From the NCBI GenBank assembly GCA_964629575.1, contig CAZVUM010000014.1:17614-81613 (forward strand): a DNA stretch of 64,000 bases, in the 5' to 3' direction. Under the pieces are notes generated by a model. That model made no database searches. It saw only the letters and a program-made list of their open reading frames with translations, and had not been told where the DNA came from. A program made the position numbers and the translations under genes. Origin of the DNA: JAYPWI01 sp964629575 (lineage in GTDB: Bacteria > Actinomycetota > Acidimicrobiia > Acidimicrobiales > Poriferisodalaceae). Each line of letters starts with the position of its first letter. Position 1 is the stretch's first letter. Shown in pieces: positions 17,725 through 25,720 of this stretch.

Positions 17725-18417
17725 TCAGAGAGGGCGAGGCGTCCCGATCTCGCCAATGCTGTCGGGGGAGTTGGTCAGCTCGACGAAGGACTCTCGCGCC
17801 GCCGCGGCGGCCCGCTCGATCGCGTCCGGGTCGGTCATGAGAGCCGACGCGACGACACGGGTCAGCTGTGCGGGAAGCTCTTCCGACACTCGGTCTGAGC
17901 CAAAGCTGTCCACCATCGAGGTGAGCATCCGACACACGAGGACCGAAGCGGCCCTGATCTCGTTCTCGTCGTCTTCGTCGACGCCGATCCCAGCGGCCCG
18001 CATCCCGCGAACCAGCACGTAGTCGCCTATGGGCGAGATCTCCCACCCTGCGACCCGTGCGGCCCGCCACACACGCGAGGCCTCGTTGAGGCGGCAGAGG
18101 AAGAACCCCATCATGCTCCCGAAGCCGACCGCCGGATCGTCGTGCGACATCGTCTCCATGGCCGCCTCGGCGAAGTTGGGAACCAGGTGGGCGAACGCCG
18201 CGTCGATCGCCTCATCGACGCTCAGGAAATGGTTGTAGAACGTGCCGACCGCGACGTCTGCGACCTCGGCGATGTCGGTGCTCGACAGACGCGAGTCCTG
18301 CTGTTCGAGCAGCAGGTCGATCACCGCATCGAGCAGCGACGCCCGGGTCTCCAGGCGCCGCCGCTCGGTGCGTGTCATGCCCTCGGTTGCGCGCGGCCGG
18401 GTATCGCTCATGCTCAT
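17725..18417 (-). CDS. TetR family transcriptional regulator (second of a tandem pair)
   Basis: A 230-residue regulator. The helix-turn-helix lies at about residues 18-62 (TRASLLDAVIDLLLEQQDSR, then TDIAEVADVAVGTFYNHF). The start ATG at 18417 overlaps the stop of the preceding TetR gene (ATGA) and has a strong GGGGAGG ribosome site; this excludes the longer frame to 18729. Both members of the pair carry MTRTERRRL at the N-terminus and the TFYNHF recognition-helix ending, so they look like paralogues from a duplication. Ligand unknown. Confidence 0.9.
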   Translation of the reverse strand: MSMSDTRPRATEGMTRTERRRLETRASLLDAVIDLLLEQQDSRLSSTDIAEVADVAVGTFYNHFLSVDEAIDAAFAHLVPNFAEAAMETMSHDDPAVGFGSMMGFFLCRLNEASRVWRAARVAGWEISPIGDYVLVRGMRAAGIGVDEDDENEIRAASVLVCRMLTSMVDSFGSDRVSEELPAQLTRVVASALMTDPDAIERAAAAARESFVELTNSPDSIGEIGTPRPL

Positions 18418-19055
18418 GCCGCCTCCCCGGTCCTCTCCTCGACCAGGTCGAGGCTGAGTTCCGCCTGAGTCGCCACCATGTCGGCATCGCCGAAATGAGC
18501 GGCGTGCAGCATTCGGGCGATGCGCCGCCGCACCGGCCGCGTGAGCGTGCGGCCGCCGTACAGGTCGCCGCACGCGGCCATGATGTACAGCACCATCGAT
18601 CCGGCGTGCCCTGCGGGGACGCCGCGATCTTCCATCGAGTGGAGGTGTTGTTCGCGCATCTTCTCTGCGATGCCCGCGAGCGCGTCCTCCTTGAGAACCC
18701 TCCGGTTGGCTGCGTGGGCGACGGCCCACTCCGAGCCGTCCACTTCGAGCGTGACGAGATAGTCAGCCACGAACTCGGCGATCGCCATCGGGTAGTCGTC
18801 CGAACCAACGATGCGAGTCGCCCACTCCAGCGCCCACTCCGACGTCGGCTCGATCGCCTCGTCCACCGCGGCGTCGACGTCTGCGAAGTGGTTGTAGAAG
18901 GTTGCCGCGGCGTGATCGGCCCGTTTGGCGATCAGCCTGGCGTTCACATCGCGGGGACCACGCTCGAGTAGAAGGTCGCGCGTCGCCTCGAGTAGGTCTT
19001 CGTGAGTCGCCAGACGTCGACGCTCGGTCCGCGTCATTGTCTGTTCCACCGCCAC
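18414..19055 (-). CDS. TetR family transcriptional regulator (first of a tandem pair)
   Basis: A 213-residue regulator with its DNA-binding domain at about residues 8-56 (MTRTERRRLATHEDLLEATR, ending in AAATFYNHF). It starts with GTG at 19055, with GGAGG 8 nt upstream; an ATG six codons later is the alternative. The C-terminal half is predicted to be a small-molecule-binding, dimerising domain. Two perfect inverted repeats (19093-19121 and 19149-19172) lie directly upstream and are likely operators for autoregulation of the pair. Confidence 0.9.
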   Translation of the reverse strand: MAVEQTMTRTERRRLATHEDLLEATRDLLLERGPRDVNARLIAKRADHAAATFYNHFADVDAAVDEAIEPTSEWALEWATRIVGSDDYPMAIAEFVADYLVTLEVDGSEWAVAHAANRRVLKEDALAGIAEKMREQHLHSMEDRGVPAGHAGSMVLYIMAACGDLYGGRTLTRPVRRRIARMLHAAHFGDADMVATQAELSLDLVEERTGEAA

Positions 19056-19092
19056 GGCACCAACCTCCTAGTCGTTGACCGTTTCCACCGTA

Positions 19093-19121
19093 CGCCGATT
19101 CGCATCCACCGCGAATCGGCG
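19093..19121. promoter_or_regulatory. Inverted repeat, candidate TetR operator 1
   Basis: Perfect 11-bp arms (CGCCGATTCGC and GCGAATCGGCG) separated by 7 bp, located 38-66 bp upstream of the first TetR start codon. Size and place fit an autoregulatory operator of a TetR dimer pair. Not followed by a T-run, so a terminator is unlikely. Confidence 0.55.
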
Positions 19122-19148
19122 CCGCCCGCAAGAGTGACTCGCGCCCAT

Positions 19149-19172
19149 ATGGTTGAACTGCGGCTCAACCAT
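19149..19172. promoter_or_regulatory. Inverted repeat, candidate TetR operator 2
   Basis: Perfect 8-bp arms ATGGTTGA and TCAACCAT around an 8-bp spacer. The core TGGTTGAACT recurs as a direct copy at 19269-19278. The rest of 19056-19646 (591 bp) holds no convincing gene; it appears to be the control region between the TetR pair and the small gene at 19647. Confidence 0.5.
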
Positions 19173-19646
19173 GAGCGCTCGTCGAAGAATCGAGGGTCGG
19201 GGAGACCGCGCTCCCCGACCCGCGCAACGCCGAGCGATTGTGTGGCAATCAGTTCGTCCCCACAGGCGTGGTTGAACTCTCCCAGCGTCATGTCCGCCCC
19301 ATCGACCCGGGCACGAAGTGCCTGAGCCCTTATCCCACTTCGAGACATCGACGAAACATCTGGACAGATCCTCGCCCGGCGCCTCCCGTGCCACGAAACG
19401 CACTGAACTCAGGACATCGTGGGGCAAGAACCGACTGACGAGTGTCGCTGTTGTGGCCCATTTTGGTAGCGGTCGACAATGCATCAAGTCTTAAACACTT
19501 GTTCAGTACTGGGCGCCGCGTCGTCTGTTCTACAGTCACTCAGAGCGAGACAGGCTCTCCTGGTTCATCACTCAGCGTGGAGGGCAACCCGTCCGAACAG
19601 AAGGGACACGCCCCCGACGGGAGCGGTGGACTGAAGGGACACGGCC

Positions 19647-20051
19647 ATGTTCGAGGACGAGATCTCGCTCGACTTGTTGTGGGACGGACCGGCCGCGCTC
19701 CAACGCACGTCAGAGGATCGAGCCCTTCGTTCGAACGTCGCTCGCAGTCTCCTGGAGACATGTGGCCGGGTGCGCCGTACCGCTGAAGTCCTCGACGTCG
19801 AGGGCCGCCTCCCCGAGCTTGCGCCCACGCCGAGCGAGCTGCGCCTCGCAATCGACCTCGCGGCGAGCGCCCGGTTCTCGCGTCCGCTTCAGCTGCGGAT
19901 CATCGAATGGGTCGAATCGGTGTGCCTGCTCTTCGCCGTACAGACCGAGCCGGCAGGCAGCGTCCTCGACGCGACGAAGGATCTCGCAGACGCGTTGCTC
20001 GCGCACGTGGCGCCCGCACCCGCCGACCTGGAGCGCTGGGCTCTGCCCTAG
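19647..20051 (+). CDS. Hypothetical protein
   Basis: A 134-residue, mostly helical, soluble protein without recognisable motif. ATG start, preceded at about 10 nt by the purine-rich GAAGGGA that can serve as a ribosome site. Codon positions show the strong third-base GC bias of neighbouring genes, which supports it being coding. It ends 6 bp before the convergent metB stop codon. No function can be assigned. Confidence 0.6.
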   Translation: MFEDEISLDLLWDGPAALQRTSEDRALRSNVARSLLETCGRVRRTAEVLDVEGRLPELAPTPSELRLAIDLAASARFSRPLQLRIIEWVESVCLLFAVQTEPAGSVLDATKDLADALLAHVAPAPADLERWALP

Positions 20052-20057
20052 CCCTCC

Positions 20058-21245
20058 TCAGCTGACGACTGCGAGGGCGTTCTCGACGTCGGCCACGAGA
20101 TCCGCGCTGGATTCGATGCCGACCGACATCCGAATCAGATCGTCGGGAACCTCCAGATCCGAACCCGCAACGCTGGCATGTGTCATCGCGCCAGGGTGCT
20201 CAATGAGGCTCTCGACGGCGCCGAGAGACTCCGCGAGCGTGAAGACGCGGGTCGCGGTCACGACCTTCTCGGCCGCTGCCCTGCCACCCGCGATCCGGAA
20301 CGAAACCATACCGCCGTAGCCGGACATCTGCCGAGCGGCCGCTGCGTGGCCGGGGTGGTCGGCGAGCCCCGGGTAGAGCACGTGCGTCACCGCTGGATGA
20401 CCCCCGAGAACGTCGACGATCGCCGCAGCGTTCTCGCAATGGCGATCCATCCGCACAGCGAGGGTCTTCACCCCGCGCAGGGCGAGATAGCAGTCGAACG
20501 GGCTGGCGATCGCACCGACTGCGTTCTGGGTGAACACGAGGTGCTCGGCCAGTTCGTCGTCGTTGGTGGCGACAAAGCCCCCGACGACGTCGCTGTGACC
20601 ACCGAGGTACTTCGTCGCAGAGTGCACCACCACGTCCGCACCGAGAGCGAGCGGCTGCTGCAGATAGGGCGTCGCGAACGTGTTGTCGACGACCACCAGG
20701 CCACCGAGCTCGTGCGCGACCTCGGCGATGGCCTCGATGTCGACCACCGTGAGGAGGGGGTTGGTCGGTGTCTCGAGCCAGACGAGCTTCGTCCGCGGAT
20801 CCCAGCTCTCCCGGATCGCCTCGGGTTGCGTCAGATCGACCGCAGTCGTGCGGACGCCGGCGCGCCCGTGCACCTTGTCGATGAGGCGGAAGGTGCCTCC
20901 GTACGCATCGTTGCCGAGGAGTACCCCGCAACCGGGCTCGAGGAGCCGCAACACTGCGTCCTCGGCAGCCAGGCCCGAGGCGAACGCGAACCCGTGCGCC
21001 GCCCCTTCGAGCGACGCCACGCAGGCCTCATAGGCGTGACGGGTCGGGTTGCCGGTGCGGGCGTACTCGTAGCCGTGCTTGGGTTGGCCGATCCCGTCCT
21101 GGGCGAAGGTCGTCGCAAGCGCGATCGGCGTGACCACACCCCCGGTCCGCTGGTCGTGCGGCTGCCCGGCACGGATGGCCCGGGTCTCGAAGCCGAACTC
21201 TTCGGGATCCTCGAAGCCCGACAGAAGCGGGTCGCCGCCCATCAT
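20058..21245 (-). CDS. metB: Cystathionine gamma-synthase/lyase family PLP enzyme
   Basis: A 395-residue enzyme of the Cys/Met-metabolism PLP family. The cofactor lysine is Lys212 in HSATKYLGGH; YEYARTGNPTR, ASGLAAEDAVL and ETPTNPLL are also typical. It probably forms cystathionine from an activated homoserine and cysteine, or cleaves cystathionine; these activities cannot be separated from sequence alone. ATG at 21245 overlaps the cbs stop by 4 bp. The cbs-metB order is the same as in mycobacteria (Rv1077-Rv1079), supporting transsulfuration between homocysteine and cysteine. Confidence 0.9.
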   Translation of the reverse strand: MMGGDPLLSGFEDPEEFGFETRAIRAGQPHDQRTGGVVTPIALATTFAQDGIGQPKHGYEYARTGNPTRHAYEACVASLEGAAHGFAFASGLAAEDAVLRLLEPGCGVLLGNDAYGGTFRLIDKVHGRAGVRTTAVDLTQPEAIRESWDPRTKLVWLETPTNPLLTVVDIEAIAEVAHELGGLVVVDNTFATPYLQQPLALGADVVVHSATKYLGGHSDVVGGFVATNDDELAEHLVFTQNAVGAIASPFDCYLALRGVKTLAVRMDRHCENAAAIVDVLGGHPAVTHVLYPGLADHPGHAAAARQMSGYGGMVSFRIAGGRAAAEKVVTATRVFTLAESLGAVESLIEHPGAMTHASVAGSDLEVPDDLIRMSVGIESSADLVADVENALAVVS

Positions 21246-22636
21246 GGCGTCACCTCCGGTGCCTCCGGGGTGAGGAACTGCAGGACGTCGGTCCGCGACA
21301 GGATCGTGCGCGGTCGGCCGCCGTCGAGCACCAGCACCGCCTGGTTGGCGTCGAGAAGCTCTACCGCCCGTTCGACCGGCTCACCGACGCCGATCGTCGG
21401 GAGGGGTGGATTCATGATGTCCTCGACCTGCGAGTCCAGGACTGCGGCCGCGTCGACCGTCTGGCCCATCGCCCACAACTCCGACACCGATCCGACCACC
21501 TCTGCTGCCGCGAGGGGCATCTCGCCCTTGGCGACGGGGAGCTGGCTCACGCCGTGCTTGCGCATCGCCAGGACGGCGGTCCGCACCGTGTCTTCGGGAT
21601 TGACGTAGACGAGAGGCGGAACCTCGGTCTCCTTGACGTCGAGCAAGTCCCCCACGACGGTTCCGCCGCCGCGGGTGAAGCCCATGGTCGCCATCCAGTC
21701 CTTGTCGAAGATCTTCGACAGATAGCCACGCCCCGAGTCAGGGATCAGCACCACGACGAGATCGTCCTCGGTGAGGCCTGCGGCGACCTCGAGGGCCGCC
21801 GCAACAGCGGTGCCGCCTGACCCGCCGATGAGCAGCCCTTCTTCCCGGGTCACGCGATGGGCCATCGCGAACGAGTCGGCGTCGGAGATGGCGATCGTCC
21901 GGTCGACGACTCCTGGGTCATAGGTGGGTGGCCAGAAGTCCTCACCGACGCCTTCGACGAGATACGGACGGCCGCTGCCGCCCGAGTACACCGAACCCTC
22001 TGGATCCGCGGCGACGATCTGGACGCTGGGGTCGACTTCCTTCAAGTACCGCCCCACTCCGCTGAGGGTTCCGCCGGTACCGGCACCCGCAACGAAGTGG
22101 GTGATCCGCCCCTTGGTCTGCTCCCAGATCTCGGGTCCTGTCGACTCGTAGTGCGCTCGAGGGTTGTCGTCGTTGTGGTACTGGTTCGGCCGGTACGCAC
22201 CCGGGGTCTCGTTGAACAGGCGCTCCGCCGTGGAGTAGTAGGACTGCGGATCGTCGGGCGGCACTGCGACTGGGCACACGACGACCTCGGCGCCGTACGC
22301 CTCGAGGAGCGACACCTTCTCCTCGCTGACCTTGTCGGTCATCACGAAGATGCACTTGTAGCCCCGCTGCGCCGCGACGATCGCGAGGCCGACGCCGGTG
22401 TTGCCCGACGTCGGTTCGATGATGGTTCCCCCCGGCTTGAGGAGGCCGGCCTCCTCGGCCGCGTCGATCATCGTCACCGCCGGCCGGTCCTTGCTGCTAC
22501 CGCCTGGGTTGGTGGTCTCGAGCTTGAGAACGACCGGACAGGCGATCTCTCGCCCCACTTGACGCAAGCGGACCAGGGGGGTGTTGCCGATCAGGTCCAG
22601 GACCGAATCGGCGATGTCGAGATCGTCGAGACTCAT
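21242..22636 (-). CDS. cbs: Cystathionine beta-synthase
   Basis: A 464-residue PLP enzyme joining serine (or acetylserine) with homocysteine to make cystathionine. Lys49 in NPGGSSKDRPA binds PLP, the phosphate-binding loop and substrate loop appear as TSGNTG and GAGTGGTLSG, and the C-terminal part (about 335-464) holds two CBS domains that usually bind adenosyl ligands and regulate activity. ATG start; CACAAT stands 6 nt upstream, a possible minus-10 for a leaderless mRNA. First gene of a two-gene unit with metB. Confidence 0.93.
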   Translation of the reverse strand: MSLDDLDIADSVLDLIGNTPLVRLRQVGREIACPVVLKLETTNPGGSSKDRPAVTMIDAAEEAGLLKPGGTIIEPTSGNTGVGLAIVAAQRGYKCIFVMTDKVSEEKVSLLEAYGAEVVVCPVAVPPDDPQSYYSTAERLFNETPGAYRPNQYHNDDNPRAHYESTGPEIWEQTKGRITHFVAGAGTGGTLSGVGRYLKEVDPSVQIVAADPEGSVYSGGSGRPYLVEGVGEDFWPPTYDPGVVDRTIAISDADSFAMAHRVTREEGLLIGGSGGTAVAAALEVAAGLTEDDLVVVLIPDSGRGYLSKIFDKDWMATMGFTRGGGTVVGDLLDVKETEVPPLVYVNPEDTVRTAVLAMRKHGVSQLPVAKGEMPLAAAEVVGSVSELWAMGQTVDAAAVLDSQVEDIMNPPLPTIGVGEPVERAVELLDANQAVLVLDGGRPRTILSRTDVLQFLTPEAPEVTP

Positions 22637-22708
22637 GACCCCATTGTGCGCCGCCCGGAGGCGCGAATGTGCATTGTCGGCCCGAAAGCTGTCCCGGCAC
22701 CCACCCGC

Positions 22709-23605
22709 TCAGCTCAGGAGCGACAGTGCCAGGCCGATCGGCAAGGCGGCGAAGCTCACGACGGTCAGAATCAGCGCGATGAGTGCGAACGTTTTCGACT
22801 GATCCCCCGGTGGCTTACCGCAGCGGCCGATGGTCTCCCAGAGGGCCTCCATGGGGCGCACGGTCGTCATGACGATCCGCCTCCGGGCCGTCGCGGCGCC
22901 ACGCAGGATCACCCACGACGCGACGAGAAAGATCACGAAGACGACGATCGTGATGAGCACCTGGATCCACGTGGAGGACACCGCCGCCACGATGGCCGCC
23001 CGAGCGGCGTTCAATCCGCCGGACAGGACAGCTCCGCCGAGGAGGAACGTGGGCACACCGAGCGGGTTGCGTTTGAAGCCCGGCTGGACTCGCTCGGTCT
23101 GTTTCATCGCGCGGTAGAGCAGCGGGCGAGCAGGATCGTCGTGCAGACAGGCCGCCTCACGTCGCTGGTACAGCCGGTGCATCGCATCGATCGCCGACGC
23201 CAGATACGAGCGCACGAGGAACTGGGTCACGATCTTCACCAGATACTCGGCCATCGGCTTGAGGGGGCGCACCCGCGGGACCTTGACCGAGCGTCCGCCG
23301 TTGCGGTCGAGAACCTCGAGCGACCGGATCGCCAGCGAATGCGCCCGCTCGAACCGCTCAGGATGCCCGAGCGGCCGCTTGGCACCGAGCTCGAGCACGA
23401 TGTCGCGATCCACGCCGTCGTGGGCACCCATGTCGCCGAGGACCGCATCTGCGGCGTCGGCGTCGCTCTTGCGGAGCGCCTGGAACGCGTCCAGCCGATC
23501 GTCGAGCTCGTCGAGGAGCAGGTTGCGCGCCCCCTCCTGTTTCCCCTCGGCGACCTCGCCGGTTTCCCGGGTCTCCCCGCCCTCGTCGGGCCCCGCAGCA
23601 GCCAT
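22709..23605 (-). CDS. Hypothetical membrane protein
   Basis: A 298-residue protein. The first 95 residues are acidic and soluble; a conserved-looking stretch RVRPLKPMAEYLVKIVTQF follows, then three hydrophobic segments (about 178-200, 208-232 and 275-297). No family is recognised with confidence. ATG start at 23605 with TAGCGT 7 nt upstream. It diverges from the ferritin-like gene across a 72-bp region that holds a 12-bp palindrome, so both may share control. Confidence 0.7.
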   Translation of the reverse strand: MAAAGPDEGGETRETGEVAEGKQEGARNLLLDELDDRLDAFQALRKSDADAADAVLGDMGAHDGVDRDIVLELGAKRPLGHPERFERAHSLAIRSLEVLDRNGGRSVKVPRVRPLKPMAEYLVKIVTQFLVRSYLASAIDAMHRLYQRREAACLHDDPARPLLYRAMKQTERVQPGFKRNPLGVPTFLLGGAVLSGGLNAARAAIVAAVSSTWIQVLITIVVFVIFLVASWVILRGAATARRRIVMTTVRPMEALWETIGRCGKPPGDQSKTFALIALILTVVSFAALPIGLALSLLS

Positions 23606-23639
23606 GGCTGCGACGCTACAGCGCAGGCCTCACTACACT

Positions 23640-23651
23640 GAACGATCGTTC
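23640..23651. promoter_or_regulatory. 12-bp perfect palindrome GAACGATCGTTC
   Basis: Lies in the divergent promoter region between the hypothetical membrane protein and the ferritin-like gene, 26 bp before the latter's GTG and directly after TACACT, a plausible minus-10. The AACGnnCGTT core is typical of TetR-family operators, so this is likely a repressor site. Confidence 0.6.
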
Positions 23652-23677
23652 GTACGTCACAGGCCGGGGGTTCGCCA

Positions 23678-24493
23678 GTGCGCAAGCAGATTCCACCCGA
23701 CTCTCTCGCTCGGGACCCGCGTTTCCACCGCCGGTCCACCGAGGAGCGATTGAGCGATCCGCGCAACAGCGTGGTCCGATCGATCGACCCAGCGGTCGAG
23801 GATGTCGACGAGCGAGCCCGCCGCCAGATGCACGGCATCTTCGTCGGTGAGATCCAGGCGCTCGAGGGTGCCGGCCGCACCGCGTTCGACTTCCAGGACG
23901 GCGAGGTGCCCTTCGAGCTCAAGCTCGACATGGCGCGGCAGTGCTGGGACGAGGCACGCCATTGCGAGATCTCGGTGAAGCTCACCGACCACATGGGCGG
24001 AGAGCTCGGCGAGTACACCGAGTTCACCACGCTCTTCGAGGCGGCATGCCACGACGATCCGGTGTTCCGGCTCGCCGGCGTCAACCGCGCCCTCGAGGGG
24101 TTGGCGATCGACGTCTTCAGCATGATGCGGGACTTCGGCGAGGAGATGTCGGACCCGGTCATGTACTTCTGCGAGGACTGGATGCTCGCCGACGAGGTCA
24201 CGCACGTGAAGATGGGCTCGCGGTGGCTCCGCGAGGTCACCGAGAAGGATCCCGAGCGCCGCACCAAGGCCCTCGACTTCCAGAAGGTCGTCGACCAGCT
24301 GTTCAACTTCGGTGGGGCACGCGGCGACGATCCCGAAGCCGCCATTCAGCTCGCGCGCCAGTTCCGGGAGATGGCCGGATTCTCCTCCGGCGAAGTGGAC
24401 GAGATCGCGGAGATGTCCAGGCAGGCCCGCGATGCCGGCGCCGTCGCCAGCCAGACCGGCGCGATGGACGAGATCCGCGCGGCGACCGCCTGA
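23678..24493 (+). CDS. Ferritin-like domain protein, DUF455-like
   Basis: A 271-residue, all-helical protein resembling the DUF455/ferritin-like group. Candidate di-metal ligands sit in EIQALEGAGR, DEARHCE, LEGLAID and DEVTHVKMG, the E...ExxH...E...ExxH order of ferritin-like carboxylate-bridged sites (EARH and EVTH). It may be a di-iron oxidase or a metal-binding protein; its reaction is unknown. GTG start at 23678 with a G-rich ribosome site. A 12-bp palindrome upstream suggests regulation by a TetR-type repressor that is not adjacent. Confidence 0.75.
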   Translation: MRKQIPPDSLARDPRFHRRSTEERLSDPRNSVVRSIDPAVEDVDERARRQMHGIFVGEIQALEGAGRTAFDFQDGEVPFELKLDMARQCWDEARHCEISVKLTDHMGGELGEYTEFTTLFEAACHDDPVFRLAGVNRALEGLAIDVFSMMRDFGEEMSDPVMYFCEDWMLADEVTHVKMGSRWLREVTEKDPERRTKALDFQKVVDQLFNFGGARGDDPEAAIQLARQFREMAGFSSGEVDEIAEMSRQARDAGAVASQTGAMDEIRAATA

Positions 24494-24542
24494 CCCTTCC
24501 CGGATGCCTTGACGACCGTCGGCACCTGCCGATCGGATCGTC

Positions 24543-25673
24543 ATGGGTTCTGCTTTCTCCTCGCATCTCCGCGTCGCCGCACTGCTGGCGACGGCGGCCC
24601 TTCTCGCTGCGGCCTGCTCGGGCAGCGGCGACAGCTCCGACGTCGAGTCGGGTGGCGCCACGAGCGCGCCTGCCACCGAGGCGCCACCGGCAACCGAGGC
24701 TCCGGCGACCACCGCGACTCCTTCCACAACGGCGGTGCCGATTCCGACCTCCGAAGCTCCGGCCACCACCGCGGCGCCGACCACGCTTCCGCCACCCTCT
24801 GGTGCAACTCTCGATGCCGGGCAGCCGGCGACATGGTTCGGTGTGCGCGACGACAGCGCCAACAACGTCAGCCTCGTCGAGGAGCGCAGTTCTGCCGACG
24901 GGTCGCTCCAACGCGAGTTCGCGTCCTACCAACTCGCGGACTGCATCGAGGAAGACGACGAGGGCGAGTGCATCATCTTCGGAGAGAGCTGGGCTCCCGT
25001 GTCGATCGACGTCACGACAGACAAGGTCGCCGTCGGGCTGTGCTGTGAACCGGTTTCGGGCAGCACTCAGGTGCTACGCCGCATCAATGGAGATCTGCTG
25101 ACCGGCTCCTTTGGCTCGGAACCTGCCTTCGCACCGACCCCCCCACTGCTGCTGACGGCCGTCTATGCGGACGGCGGGCTCTACTACGTCGTCAACTCCA
25201 ACAGCGGCGAGTCCACCGAGATCCCGGTGACCCCTGACTGGGGCGATCGGGCGGCATGGAGCGTCGATGGGTCCATGATCGCCGTCGAGATCGGCGACGG
25301 CATCGCCATCGTGTTCTGGGACGTCCTCCTCGGCGAGGCCGTCGACGTCTCCATCACGTTCACCCCACCGGCGGGAACCACCTGGTCCAAGCCGGCCTTC
25401 CAGGCCAGCGGAAACCTGGTCGTGGTCGAAGACGCCGATGCCGGCGGAGCCTCGAAGGGCGTCGTTCTCAACAAGGACGTGTTCGGCGGGCTCGCCGGCG
25501 AAATCGTGCTGGCGGAGTTCCCCTACGAGGGGACGGTCGTCCACCAGGTGTACGACGAGACCGGAACCTTCCTGCTCTACGTTCTCGATGACGGCAGCGT
25601 GCGCTGGCAGGGCAAGGGCCAAAAGGGCACCCTCGCCGAGCCGGGCAGCGGTCACCTCGCCGCAGCCTGGTAA
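24543..25673 (+). CDS. Putative lipoprotein with Thr/Pro/Ala-rich linker
   Basis: A 376-residue exported protein. The signal peptide ends in the lipobox LAAAC (lipidated Cys at about residue 25), followed by about 65 residues rich in Thr, Pro and Ala that act as a wall-spanning linker. The remaining 285 residues show repeated beta-strand pairs (for example WAPVSIDVTTDKVAVG, GDRAAWSVDGSMIAVEIGD), suggesting a beta-propeller. No enzyme motif was seen. ATG start. A long hairpin after the stop likely ends its mRNA. Confidence 0.75.
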   Translation: MGSAFSSHLRVAALLATAALLAAACSGSGDSSDVESGGATSAPATEAPPATEAPATTATPSTTAVPIPTSEAPATTAAPTTLPPPSGATLDAGQPATWFGVRDDSANNVSLVEERSSADGSLQREFASYQLADCIEEDDEGECIIFGESWAPVSIDVTTDKVAVGLCCEPVSGSTQVLRRINGDLLTGSFGSEPAFAPTPPLLLTAVYADGGLYYVVNSNSGESTEIPVTPDWGDRAAWSVDGSMIAVEIGDGIAIVFWDVLLGEAVDVSITFTPPAGTTWSKPAFQASGNLVVVEDADAGGASKGVVLNKDVFGGLAGEIVLAEFPYEGTVVHQVYDETGTFLLYVLDDGSVRWQGKGQKGTLAEPGSGHLAAAW

Positions 25674-25717
25674 CGCCGAGTGCCAGCGCGCCATAGTTGG
25701 CGCGCTCCCACTCGGCG
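25674..25717. terminator. Bidirectional terminator-like hairpin
   Basis: Arms of 19 bp (25674-25692 and 25699-25717) pair with only two mismatches around the 6-nt loop ATAGTT. It fills the gap between two convergent stop codons (25673 and 25721). There is no T-tract, as is common for high-GC actinobacterial terminators. Confidence 0.7.
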
Positions 25718-25720
25718 GAT

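Noticed and set aside
24893..25048. Shadow frames within the lipoprotein gene resembling low-complexity Arg-rich proteins
   Set aside because: Arg/Pro/Ala-rich translations without domains are normal out-of-frame products of GC-rich genes.
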